This document shows, piece by piece, positions 7,192 through 13,250 of a stretch of DNA of 13,250 bases (its first letter is position 1; each line of letters opens with the position of its first letter). Location: NCBI GenBank assembly GCA_900554385.1, contig USHE01000034.1:1-13250 (forward strand), written 5' to 3'. The notes beneath the pieces were generated by a model. The model made no database searches. It was not told where the DNA came from and saw only the letters and a program-made list of their open reading frames with translations. The position numbers and the translations under genes are program-made. The DNA is from an uncultured bacterium. Its GTDB lineage: Bacteria; Cyanobacteriota; Vampirovibrionia; Gastranaerophilales; Gastranaerophilaceae.

Positions 7192-9447
7192 ATGAGAATA
7201 GAAAATACTGTTTTTCAACTGAGAAGTTCTAAGCCCTTTAACTCTCTAAATAAGAAAAATGAAGATAATTATAGTCCGTATTCACAGATAAATGTCTATA
7301 ATCCCCCGGCATACAGGGATTTTCATATTAGTTTTGGAGAAAGACTGTTTAGAACTCCTGCTAATTTCTTTGAGTTTAATAAAAACAGGCTTCCTGATAC
7401 AATGATGGAATATTTGAACGAAGATTTTGAGGACAGGCAGAATATGCCTCCTATCCAAATGTGGAAGACTGTTTTTGAAGATTTACATAATGCTAAAGAT
7501 TTTGATGAAGTTAAGGCGTTGTATAGAGATGAACCATTGTTTGCAAATTTAAAAAATTATGAGGGCAGGGCAAATGATTCTCTAACTGTCGTCGGGCATA
7601 TTCAGGCTTTGAGCTCGGAATTTGATAAAACTCCGCTTTTCAAAGACGGGTCATCTGATTTTGGTATGTATTTGCTGAAAAAAGTTTATTACGATGGAAA
7701 GTCGGTTAAAGAAATCAATAAAGATTTTAAAAATGATATAAATGATGAATATAAAGGCTTAATTGATAAAGATATTAATAACAATACAACAAGAGCTTAC
7801 GGGATAAAATTCCCAAATGTAGGGTTTTGGAACTCTTTTATAGTAACCCGTGATGACTTCCCTTATACATATAAACCAAGAAAAGAAGGCATAAGAAGAA
7901 CGTCTGGCGCAGATGTTGATAGAAATAATTTTGCGAAGCCAAATACTTCTGTATCAAAGGCAAAGTCTAAGTTCGGTTCAATAAAGGATTGGCAGGTTGA
8001 TAAAATTACGGATGCTGTAATTAAAAGCACCGGAAGTCCTAAAAAGTTTAAAGACCGCCTTAAACAGACTAATATTAAAGATGATGATGCTCTGAATTTT
8101 ACTGCAAAATACTTTAAGGAAATTAATCTTATTGTTTTAGATAGGCTTCATGCGTCAGAAGAAATGCGTAATTACTTCGAATCCTATGATGATTTAAGCA
8201 AGTCGCAGCAGGAAAAATTTGCTAAATACTGGCAAAATCCTGAACTTAATAGAATTCAGTCGACTCTTATGAAAGATACTATAAAATTGTTTATGGATAC
8301 TTATGGCGTTGACGGAGAAAACGAAGAATTTAAAGCTCTTATAGACTATTCTAAGAGTATTAGGACTAATCGCTTAGAAAGACAAAAACAACATGATTTG
8401 TTACAAGCTGAGTATGACAGAGCACTCGGTATTCAAGAGGTTGTTCCTGAGCCTGCTGAGGTTGTTGAGGAAAGAGATAAGGTGCAGGATTTAAATCAAA
8501 TTTTGGATGACGTCAAAAAAGAATATGATGTAGAATCTTATGATTTTGAAATTGATGGCAATCAGGTTACTATTGTTGGAAATCTCAAAGAAGCTATTGC
8601 TGAGAGTTTAGTAGCTAAGAATCTTATCTTCCCAAAAGCATTCTTGAATAATTATGTTAATTTTGTTCAAAATAGTGCATTGACAACTCCTGACTACGTA
8701 CTGTCTTTACTATTAAGTGAAAAAGGTATTAATCTGCCGGACGATCCAAGGCTTATGAAATTAGAAAAGGTTGAAGATACGACTTTACAGTTGTATCAGG
8801 ATTTTACTGACGCAAAACCGTCTGAAAATAAAGCGGCTCATCAGGCTGTAGTTGATGCTTTCCTTTCTATGACAAAAGAAGATATTACTCCTGAAATATT
8901 CAGGCTTGGCGTTTTTGAAATCTCTGACTTATATGCCCAGATTTCGCCAGAACAAAAACAATTTTTATTGAGTAAATCAGATTTAATAAATAAAAATTAT
9001 AGTGAGTATCGGAAACCTCTTACAGATACCGAAGCTCGAAAAATTACCATAAATATTTTTGAATTGTTGCGAAAATATAATCCTCATAATACAATAATTA
9101 AATCCCCAAGTCCGTTTAGAGGGTATGATAGTATAATTGCAGCTACAAGAGAAATGGTTTTGGGTAAATCAAAAGTTGCAGACAATCTGAAAGATGCACT
9201 TGCAAAATATCTTAAAACCTATGGCGGTAGTGCTAAATTTTTATTAGATAAAAATGTTCCTGAATCTTTGCGTATGGCTAAACTTGAAGAATTTATCTGT
9301 GCTTATGCATACGATAAACAAGGTGAACTTTTAACCTTTGTCGCTGTTGAACCTCGCAGTATGGAATATCTTAAAAATCACGATCTTAAAATGTATACTT
9401 ATTTAAGAAATGAGCTTTTGACAAATCAAATTTTTAATCGTAGATGA
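7192..9447 (+). CDS. Large protein of unknown function (751 residues)
   Basis: I do not recognise this protein. It has no signal peptide or membrane segment and is rich in Lys, Asp, Glu and Asn, so it is probably soluble. Visible parts: a low-complexity polar N terminus (1-40), a short FHISFGE motif (44-50), then mostly helical sequence. PPIQMWKTVFEDLHNAKDFDEVK (86-108) runs into YRDEPLFANL (111-120). Residues about 384-450 are charged and probably coiled coil, with a Pro-rich break VVPEPAEVV (417-425). A further helical region follows to the end. There is a single Cys, in FICAYAYD near the C terminus. The ATG has TAAGGAAG seven bases upstream. It is an isolated gene, divergent from the kinase and followed by a strong terminator. 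Base and codon use resemble its neighbours, so recent transfer is not evident. I suspect a lineage-specific family. Confidence 0.8.
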   Translation: MRIENTVFQLRSSKPFNSLNKKNEDNYSPYSQINVYNPPAYRDFHISFGERLFRTPANFFEFNKNRLPDTMMEYLNEDFEDRQNMPPIQMWKTVFEDLHNAKDFDEVKALYRDEPLFANLKNYEGRANDSLTVVGHIQALSSEFDKTPLFKDGSSDFGMYLLKKVYYDGKSVKEINKDFKNDINDEYKGLIDKDINNNTTRAYGIKFPNVGFWNSFIVTRDDFPYTYKPRKEGIRRTSGADVDRNNFAKPNTSVSKAKSKFGSIKDWQVDKITDAVIKSTGSPKKFKDRLKQTNIKDDDALNFTAKYFKEINLIVLDRLHASEEMRNYFESYDDLSKSQQEKFAKYWQNPELNRIQSTLMKDTIKLFMDTYGVDGENEEFKALIDYSKSIRTNRLERQKQHDLLQAEYDRALGIQEVVPEPAEVVEERDKVQDLNQILDDVKKEYDVESYDFEIDGNQVTIVGNLKEAIAESLVAKNLIFPKAFLNNYVNFVQNSALTTPDYVLSLLLSEKGINLPDDPRLMKLEKVEDTTLQLYQDFTDAKPSENKAAHQAVVDAFLSMTKEDITPEIFRLGVFEISDLYAQISPEQKQFLLSKSDLINKNYSEYRKPLTDTEARKITINIFELLRKYNPHNTIIKSPSPFRGYDSIIAATREMVLGKSKVADNLKDALAKYLKTYGGSAKFLLDKNVPESLRMAKLEEFICAYAYDKQGELLTFVAVEPRSMEYLKNHDLKMYTYLRNELLTNQIFNRR

Positions 9448-9458
9448 ATAAAAACACA

Positions 9459-9493
9459 GGGCGGAATGTTTCACATTCCGCCCGCGTTTTTTT
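9459..9493. terminator. Bidirectional intrinsic terminator
   Basis: GGGCGGAATG (9459-9468) pairs perfectly with CATTCCGCCC (9474-9483) around a 5-base loop. It is followed by GCG and seven T residues on the plus strand, with an A-rich flank that gives a T-rich tail on the minus strand. It should end both the 751-residue protein gene and the convergent pnp. Confidence 0.9.
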
Positions 9494-9502
9494 AAGCTAT
9501 AA

Positions 9503-10294
9503 CTATTGGCAGTTAGCCTTTTCTTCTTCGGAAACCCCTTTGATTGTAAGGTTAACTCTGCCTTTGTCATCGATTTTTACAACTTTTACGATAACTTCCT
9601 GTCCGATTTGTAAGTGCGGCTCAATTGTTTCTATACGTTCATTGCAAACTTGTGATATATGAACCATACCGTCTTTGCCAGGAGCAAGTTCTACGAATGC
9701 GCCGATAGGAATAATTCTTACAACCTTACCTTTTAGCACCATACCTGGTTGAGCTTTGAATGTAAGGTCTTTAATCATTTTCTTTGCGATATCTGCGCCT
9801 TCCTGATCGTTAGATGTAATCGTTACAACACCGCTGTCTTGGATATCGATTTCGGCACCTGATGCGTCAATGATTGCTCGGATTTGTTTTCCGCCAGGTC
9901 CGATAACTGTTCCGATATCTTCTGTCGGAATTGTTAATGTGCAGATTTGCGGTGCATAAGGAGATAAGTGTTCAGCAGGAGCTGTAATTGCTTTTCTCAT
10001 TTCGCCTAAAATGTGTAATCTGCCTTCTTTAGCTTGTTGTAAAGCACGACGTAATGTTTCGTTTGGAATACCTTTTGCCTTCATATCCATTTGAAGTGCT
10101 GTAATTCCTGTGTCATTACCTGTAACTTTGAAGTCCATATCACCAAGGAAGTCTTCAATACCTTGAATGTCAGTCAATACAACAGGTTCGTGACCGTCTT
10201 CTTTAATCATACCCATTGCAACACCGCCAATCATACATTTTACAGGAACACCTGCATTCATTAACGCCATTGATGAACCGCATGTTGAAGCCAT
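9503..10294 (-). CDS. pnp: PNPase C-terminal part after the internal TAG
   Basis: From the first in-frame ATG after the stop (codon 451 of the intact frame) this fragment would encode 263 residues: the catalytic half of the second RNase PH domain (EDFLGDMDFK), the KH domain and the S1 domain. No Shine-Dalgarno sequence lies at a usable distance, because the AGGA next to the TAG is about 18 bases away. Independent translation is therefore doubtful, and the fragment is best read as the continuation of pnp. It ends in a real TAG. Confidence 0.75.
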   Translation of the reverse strand: MASTCGSSMALMNAGVPVKCMIGGVAMGMIKEDGHEPVVLTDIQGIEDFLGDMDFKVTGNDTGITALQMDMKAKGIPNETLRRALQQAKEGRLHILGEMRKAITAPAEHLSPYAPQICTLTIPTEDIGTVIGPGGKQIRAIIDASGAEIDIQDSGVVTITSNDQEGADIAKKMIKDLTFKAQPGMVLKGKVVRIIPIGAFVELAPGKDGMVHISQVCNERIETIEPHLQIGQEVIVKVVKIDDKGRVNLTIKGVSEEEKANCQ

Positions 10295-10315
10295 AGATGT
10301 AGAACCGTTAGATTC

Positions 10316-11644
10316 CTATACATCTGATGTTACGCGGATTGTGTAACCGAATTCTTCTTGTGAAGGAAGTGCAGGTACGTTAGCTCTTTCTGCAAGTGCG
10401 CCGTGACCAACTTCACGTCTGCCAGGTCCTCTTAAAGGTTTTACTTCACCTACAGAGAAGCCAGGGAAGATGTATTTGTGCATATAAGTTTTTTCAGTCT
10501 GCGGGTCAACGCCGTCTAATTCTTGTTTCATACCAGGACCGGCAAGAGTTGCAACTGAAAGAACCTGAGTTTGACCTCTTGTGAATACAGCAGAACCGTG
10601 AGCGCGTGGAATAACGCCAACTTCACACCAGATAGGTCGAACTTCGGTTGGTTTTCTTCCGTCAGCACGAACGCCTTCTTCCAAAATCATTGCACGCATA
10701 ATGTGTTTTTCTGCGGCTTTGAATTCTTCTGCAACAAAATCAACACCGGTTTCTTCAATCATTTTTCTGATTGCGTGATCTTCAGGCAGTGCTTCAACTT
10801 TTTCTTTAACAAGTTTTTTAGCTTCTTCAAGTTTTTCTTGTCTGTAAGCTCTGTCAAAGTTGTGATATGCGTCAAAAATCATATCGTGAGCAGTTTCTTC
10901 AATAATGTTTTTCAATTCTGTTGTGTCGTAAGGGTTAACAAATTCTTCTCTTACAACACCACAGGCTTTTGCAAATTCAACCTGAGCATCACATTGTTTT
11001 CTGATTTCACCCTGAGCGAATTCTACAGCAGCCATAATATCGTCTTCTGTAACGAAATTACATCCTGCTTCAACCATAATTACGCTGTCGTGAGTACCAG
11101 CTACAACAATGTCTAAGTCTGATTTATCAGCTTGTTGGTGAGTAGGGTTAGCAATAAGGTTTCCGCATTCGTCGCGGGAAACTCTTACAGCACCGATAGG
11201 ACCTTCAAATGGTGCGCCAGAAAGCATTAATGCACAAGATGCACCTAACATCGCAAGTGTATCAGGCTGGTTTTGCTGATCATAGCTGAACAATTGGGCT
11301 ACGATTTGAATATCATTTCTATAACCTTTAGGGAATAAAGGTCTGATTGGTCTGTCGATTAATCTTGAGATTAAAATAGCTTTATCGCTAGCTTTACCTT
11401 CTGAGCGGTTGTATCCGCCTGGAATACGACCGATAGAGGACATTCTTTCTTCATAGTCGATAAGCAAAGGGAAAAAGTCAATACCGACTCTTGGTTCTTT
11501 GCTGACAACTGCGTGAACAAATAACATTGTATCACCGCATCTTACGGTAACGGAGCCGTTAGTTGACTGGGCATATTTGCCTGTTTCAATCGTAACCGTT
11601 TTACCGCCGATTTCAATTTCAAATTTTTTTGTTTCCGGTATCAT
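10316..11644 (-). CDS. pnp: PNPase N-terminal part, ended by the internal TAG
   Basis: Residues 1-442 of polynucleotide phosphorylase. It includes the first RNase PH domain with ERMSSIGRIPGGYNRSEGK (66-84) and SRLIDRPIRPLFP (93-105), the helical linker and the start of the second RNase PH domain (VRADGRKPTEVRPIW, then RAHGSAVFTRGQTQ). Alone it lacks the active-site residues of domain 2 and both RNA-binding domains, so it should not be an active phosphorylase. It could still disturb trimers if made. Confidence 0.85.
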   Translation of the reverse strand: MIPETKKFEIEIGGKTVTIETGKYAQSTNGSVTVRCGDTMLFVHAVVSKEPRVGIDFFPLLIDYEERMSSIGRIPGGYNRSEGKASDKAILISRLIDRPIRPLFPKGYRNDIQIVAQLFSYDQQNQPDTLAMLGASCALMLSGAPFEGPIGAVRVSRDECGNLIANPTHQQADKSDLDIVVAGTHDSVIMVEAGCNFVTEDDIMAAVEFAQGEIRKQCDAQVEFAKACGVVREEFVNPYDTTELKNIIEETAHDMIFDAYHNFDRAYRQEKLEEAKKLVKEKVEALPEDHAIRKMIEETGVDFVAEEFKAAEKHIMRAMILEEGVRADGRKPTEVRPIWCEVGVIPRAHGSAVFTRGQTQVLSVATLAGPGMKQELDGVDPQTEKTYMHKYIFPGFSVGEVKPLRGPGRREVGHGALAERANVPALPSQEEFGYTIRVTSDV

Positions 11645-11663
11645 AATTACCTTTCATCTTTCT

Positions 11664-11678
11664 CGCACTTCCTGTGCG
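11664..11678 (-). other. Small hairpin in the pnp leader
   Basis: On the minus strand CGCAC-AGGAA-GTGCG forms a 5-bp stem whose loop shows AGGA, about 20 bases before the pnp start. In enteric bacteria the pnp leader is structured and used for autoregulation; whether this short hairpin does anything similar is inference. Confidence 0.35.
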
Positions 11679-11711
11679 TTTTTAAGTTATACACTTCTAA
11701 AGTACTCTTTT

Positions 11712-11717
11712 ATTATA
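11712..11717 (-). promoter_or_regulatory. -10 box of the pnp promoter
   Basis: A consensus TATAAT on the minus strand sits about 70 bases before the pnp ATG, in the 113-base spacer after the second prepilin gene. The -35 region is weak (TGTGCA at a 16-base spacing). Confidence 0.45.
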
Positions 11718-11757
11718 CCGCAAACATAAAATTTGCACATAGAATTTGATACTTATT

Positions 11758-12507
11758 CTAAAAATCAAAGTTTTGTCCTTTTGAATAATTTTCGTAATAA
11801 AGTTTATTTACTCCGGTAAGAATATTTTGAAAGCTTTTCCCCCCTAAGTAGTCAGCCGTTCCGTACTGTAGCTTTCGCTTATGTACCCAAAACCAGTATA
11901 CATCTCTGCCAAATTGATTTGGACCTTTTGTTCCATTTACATCAAATGAGAGGTTTGCACAAGTGTCTGAGATATATGTATGTGTTTTGTTTGTGCCATC
12001 AGGGTTTTTTATGGGTTTTCCATAGGCATCTACCACAGTTGAAGTATACTCTTTGGGTTCGCAGCCGCTTCTGTTTGTTCCAACTCTAAGAATAGCTCCG
12101 TTTGAAAATATAATTTTAGCACTTGAGGTGTCATTATCTACTCCACCAACTCCGTTGCTATCTACACGTTTGGTTGCATATTTAATGTCATAATAATAAG
12201 ACTTACATCCTTTTTGCGATACGTTTTGACACAATTTTGCTCCATTAAAGTATTTTAATAAATTTTTAGCTACAGTGTATGAATTATCCTTTTCATTAAA
12301 TAACAAAGAGTTGTCACCGATTACGCCATAATCTTGTTGAGATAATAGAATTGCATTGTTTATATCTGCATATACCTTTTTGGTTTGTGTTATCAATTCG
12401 TTATCTTGTCTGTTTTGATTAATAGTCGGCAGAGTAATAGCTGCGACAACTCCTATTATCCCTAGTGGTATAAGCACTTCTGCCAGTGTAAATGCTGCCT
12501 TTCTCAT
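11758..12507 (-). CDS. Type IV pilin-like / pseudopilin-like prepilin, second copy
   Basis: The 249-residue protein has the prepilin leader MRKAA followed by FTLAEVLIPLGIIGVVAA. Cleavage is expected before Phe6 with Glu at mature position 5. Two departures are visible: Ala instead of Gly at -1, which some prepilin peptidases accept, and Pro at mature position 9, where the first copy has Thr. The globular part has four cysteines (93, 101, 149, 183) and FDVNGTKGPNQFGRDVYWFW (188-207), clearly related to residues 142-157 of the first prepilin; otherwise the two differ and represent separate subfamilies. The ATG has a strong AGGAGG a few bases upstream. It is transcribed away from two XRE regulators, and the shared spacer has two dyads over its promoter, so repression by one or both XRE proteins is likely. 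It ends in TAG. Confidence 0.85.
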   Translation of the reverse strand: MRKAAFTLAEVLIPLGIIGVVAAITLPTINQNRQDNELITQTKKVYADINNAILLSQQDYGVIGDNSLLFNEKDNSYTVAKNLLKYFNGAKLCQNVSQKGCKSYYYDIKYATKRVDSNGVGGVDNDTSSAKIIFSNGAILRVGTNRSGCEPKEYTSTVVDAYGKPIKNPDGTNKTHTYISDTCANLSFDVNGTKGPNQFGRDVYWFWVHKRKLQYGTADYLGGKSFQNILTGVNKLYYENYSKGQNFDF

Positions 12508-12519
12508 ATATCCTCCTTT

Positions 12520-12531
12520 CCCATATTCGGG
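12520..12531. promoter_or_regulatory. Operator-like dyad 1
   Basis: CCCATATTCGGG is a near-perfect dyad matching CCCATATATGGG at 12560-12571 (ten of twelve bases). It lies between the predicted transcript start and the ribosome binding site of the prepilin gene, and over the expected -35 region of the first XRE gene. Confidence 0.6.
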
Positions 12532-12546
12532 TAATTATATTATTAG

Positions 12547-12552
12547 TATAAT
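12547..12552 (+). promoter_or_regulatory. -10 box for the XRE genes
   Basis: A consensus TATAAT overlaps the -10 box of the divergent prepilin promoter. The predicted start near 12559 falls at the edge of dyad 2, an ideal place for autorepression. The -35 is weak and lies within dyad 1. Confidence 0.5.
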
Positions 12553-12559
12553 TTAAAAT

Positions 12560-12571
12560 CCCATATATGGG
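12560..12571. promoter_or_regulatory. Operator-like dyad 2 (perfect palindrome)
   Basis: CCCATATATGGG is a perfect 12-bp palindrome. It covers the predicted start of the XRE transcript and the -35 of the divergent prepilin promoter. Its centre is 40 bp from that of dyad 1, close to four helical turns, so the two sites face nearly the same side of the DNA. Confidence 0.65.
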
Positions 12572-12605
12572 TCAATTTTGTTAAGATAATAAGGCAAATT
12601 GTTAC

Positions 12606-12881
12606 ATGAAAGAACGAGAAAAACTGTACTGCCAATATGTTGGGAATGCAATACGCGTTATAAGAGAAGAAAAATCCGGTAAGAGCGGATTGATGTTTTC
12701 TTATGAAAATGACATACCAAAGTCTACTATGTCAAGAATTGAGCGTGGGGAAAATGAGGCTCAGCTGGTTACGCTCAAAAAAATTGCCGAGGGGTTCGGG
12801 TGGTCTATGGCAGAACTGTTTTCTCATATAGAGGAAAAAATGCCGCGGGATTTTAAAATTTTTGACGATGAACATTATTGA
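12606..12881 (+). CDS. XRE-family transcriptional regulator, first of a tandem pair
   Basis: A 91-residue protein that is little more than a Cro/CI-type helix-turn-helix domain. Its core runs from YVGNAIRVIREE (11-22) to IPKSTMSRIERGENEAQLVTLKKIAEGFGWSMAELF (about 37-72); the STMSRIERGE segment is the recognition-helix region and the following GENEAQ turn is typical of the family. A short acidic tail (IFDDEHY) follows. It probably binds DNA as a dimer, and the two dyads just upstream are the obvious candidate sites, which predicts autorepression and control of the divergent prepilin. The ATG has a weak AAGG about eleven bases upstream. It shares 36 of 66 aligned core residues with the next gene. 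It has no toxin-like neighbour, so an antitoxin role is not supported. Confidence 0.85.
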   Translation: MKEREKLYCQYVGNAIRVIREEKSGKSGLMFSYENDIPKSTMSRIERGENEAQLVTLKKIAEGFGWSMAELFSHIEEKMPRDFKIFDDEHY

Positions 12882-12884
12882 TTA

Positions 12885-12893
12885 TGGTATAAT
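12885..12893 (+). promoter_or_regulatory. Extended -10 promoter of the second XRE gene
   Basis: TGGTATAAT is an extended -10 element in the 18-base gap between the XRE genes. Transcription should start about seven bases later, at or next to the ATG at 12900, which would give a leaderless message. A TTGACG at 12862-12867 is 20 bases upstream, too far for a good -35. Confidence 0.4.
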
Positions 12894-12899
12894 TCTTTT

Positions 12900-13139
12900 A
12901 TGCTAGAGAAGGATTTTTTAAAAAGAGTTGGTGCAGTTATAAGAAGTCTGCGAATTGCAAGCGGTAACCGAAGTCTTAATGAATTCGCGTTAAAAAACAA
13001 TATTCCTTCATCAACTCTTTCTCGTATTGAAATTGGAGAAAATGAAGCTCAGCTCCATACTTTGCAAAAAATTGCGGATGGGCTGGGCTTGACTCTTTCT
13101 GAACTCTTTTCGTTAATAGAGTGTGATATTTCACAGTAG
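12900..13139 (+). CDS. XRE-family transcriptional regulator, second of a tandem pair
   Basis: A 79-residue Cro/CI-type helix-turn-helix protein, a paralogue of the gene just upstream. The matching core is RVGAVIRSLR (9-18) through IPSSTLSRIEIGENEAQLHTLQKIADGLGLTLSELFSLIE (about 34-73). The SRIE-GENEAQL block is nearly identical in both, whereas the helix before it (residues about 20-33) differs, so operator preference or partner choice may have diverged. No ribosome binding site precedes the ATG; translation is either leaderless from the promoter at 12885-12893 or coupled to the first XRE gene, which ends 18 bases earlier. It stops with TAG. Heterodimers with the first protein are possible but unproven. 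Confidence 0.83.
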   Translation: MLEKDFLKRVGAVIRSLRIASGNRSLNEFALKNNIPSSTLSRIEIGENEAQLHTLQKIADGLGLTLSELFSLIECDISQ

Positions 13140-13170
13140 TTTCTTAGATGTAGTGCCGCTGGTGCAGTTA

Positions 13171-13250
13171 TTACTTTTCGTATAATTTTTTAAGAGCTTT
13201 GCGGTCGTCTATTGAAATTTTTATAATATATTTTGAGTATTTTATAATTA
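13171..13250 (-). CDS. C-terminal end of a gene running off the right edge (partial)
   Basis: On the minus strand a frame stays open from the window edge to a TAA at 13171-13173. It encodes a 25-residue tail ending in SIDDRKALKKLYEK, whose charge pattern is protein-like. It would be convergent with the XRE genes. With so few codons in AT-rich DNA this is tentative, and no function can be given. Confidence 0.35.
   Translation of the reverse strand, partial: IIKYSKYIIKISIDDRKALKKLYEK

Larger units (their letters stand above)
9503..11644 (-). pseudogene. pnp: pnp interrupted by an in-frame TAG at codon 443
   Basis: Polynucleotide phosphorylase degrades RNA 3' to 5' using phosphate and is a trimeric core enzyme of RNA turnover. 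Ignoring one TAG (10316-10318), the frame is continuous for 713 codons, a normal full length. It runs through RNase PH domain 1, an all-alpha linker, RNase PH domain 2, a KH domain with GPGG (582-585) and an S1 domain (about 632-703). The junction reads IRVTSDV-stop-ESNGSTSMAS; many PNPases have Leu or Thr at this position, and TTG to TAG is one base change. The stop precedes the phosphate-binding serine cluster and the metal-site residues D498, D504 and K506 (E. coli D486, D492, K494). The sequence on both sides is well conserved, so decay is very recent or the stop is an artefact. The ATG at 11644 has AAAGG upstream. Confidence 0.85.
12545..12575 (-). promoter_or_regulatory. Promoter of the second prepilin gene
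   Basis: On the minus strand TTGACC (12570-12575) and TATACT (12545-12550) are separated by 19 bases, a longer than usual spacing. The -10 is part of the 12-mer TTATACTAATAA that also precedes the first prepilin gene. The -35 and spacer overlap dyad 2. Confidence 0.5.

Noticed and set aside
9444..9662. Plus-strand open frame of 72 codons over the terminator and the pnp end
   Set aside because: It runs through a strong terminator hairpin and then antisense to the PNPase S1 domain.
10316..10318. TAG reassignment to an amino acid
   Set aside because: Other genes in the window, including pnp itself, end with TAG, and pnp's final TAG is followed by the terminator.
10571..11116. Plus-strand open frame of 181 codons inside pnp
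   Set aside because: It is antisense to conserved PNPase sequence, and its Phe/Asn/Ser/Cys-rich product reflects the complement of Lys/Glu-rich codons. No ribosome binding site.
12606..13139. Toxin-antitoxin module
   Set aside because: Both proteins are XRE-type helix-turn-helix proteins and no toxin-like partner is adjacent.
1..13250. Prophage, insertion sequence or CRISPR
   Set aside because: No transposase, integrase, terminal repeats or regularly spaced repeats were seen; the XRE pair alone does not indicate a prophage.

Overview
The window looks like chromosomal DNA of a low-GC bacterium. The best guess is a gut-type Candidatus Gastranaerophilales (Vampirovibrionia/Melainabacteria, the non-photosynthetic sister group of Cyanobacteria). 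That assignment is inference. It rests on two prepilin-like proteins with the FTLAEVLI-LGIIG leader that I associate with that group, the AT-rich codon use, and the mix of housekeeping genes; there is no rRNA or other marker gene to settle it. I see no tRNA, rRNA, CRISPR array, transposase or phage gene.

Layout. 1-784: a prepilin-like gene behind a -10 box and a perfect 20-bp palindrome. 905-3755: a plus-strand group of pgi (glucose-6-phosphate isomerase), a small secreted protein of unknown function and trxB (thioredoxin reductase), closed by a clear intrinsic terminator. 3779-4108: AT-rich spacer with an orphan minus-strand terminator and the strong pilT promoter. 4109-5980: pilT (pilus retraction ATPase) and recO. 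6000-7046: a PfkB-family sugar/nucleoside kinase on the minus strand, convergent with recO. 7192-9447: a 751-residue protein I cannot assign. 9459-9493: a bidirectional terminator between convergent genes. 9503-11644 (minus): pnp (polynucleotide phosphorylase), interrupted by one in-frame TAG. 11758-12507 (minus): a second prepilin-like gene. 12606-13139: two tandem, paralogous small XRE-type repressors, divergent from that prepilin. A minus-strand coding tail probably enters from the right edge (13171-13250).

Two items stand out. First, pnp is full length in a single frame (713 codons of normal sequence) except for a TAG at codon 443, immediately before the phosphate-binding serine cluster. 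TAG is the ordinary stop of other genes here, so this is a nonsense mutation, an assembly or sequencing error, or read-through, not a code change. Second, the 98-bp spacer between the second prepilin gene and the XRE pair carries two matching dyads (CCCATATTCGGG and CCCATATATGGG, centres 40 bp apart) that sit on both overlapping divergent promoters. This suggests a small switch in which a tandem pair of XRE proteins controls itself and a pseudopilin. The first prepilin gene has the same 12-mer around its -10 box, also followed by a dyad, so the two may share a regulatory scheme. With pilT in the same window, pilus or secretion functions are the recurring theme, although the genes are not one operon.
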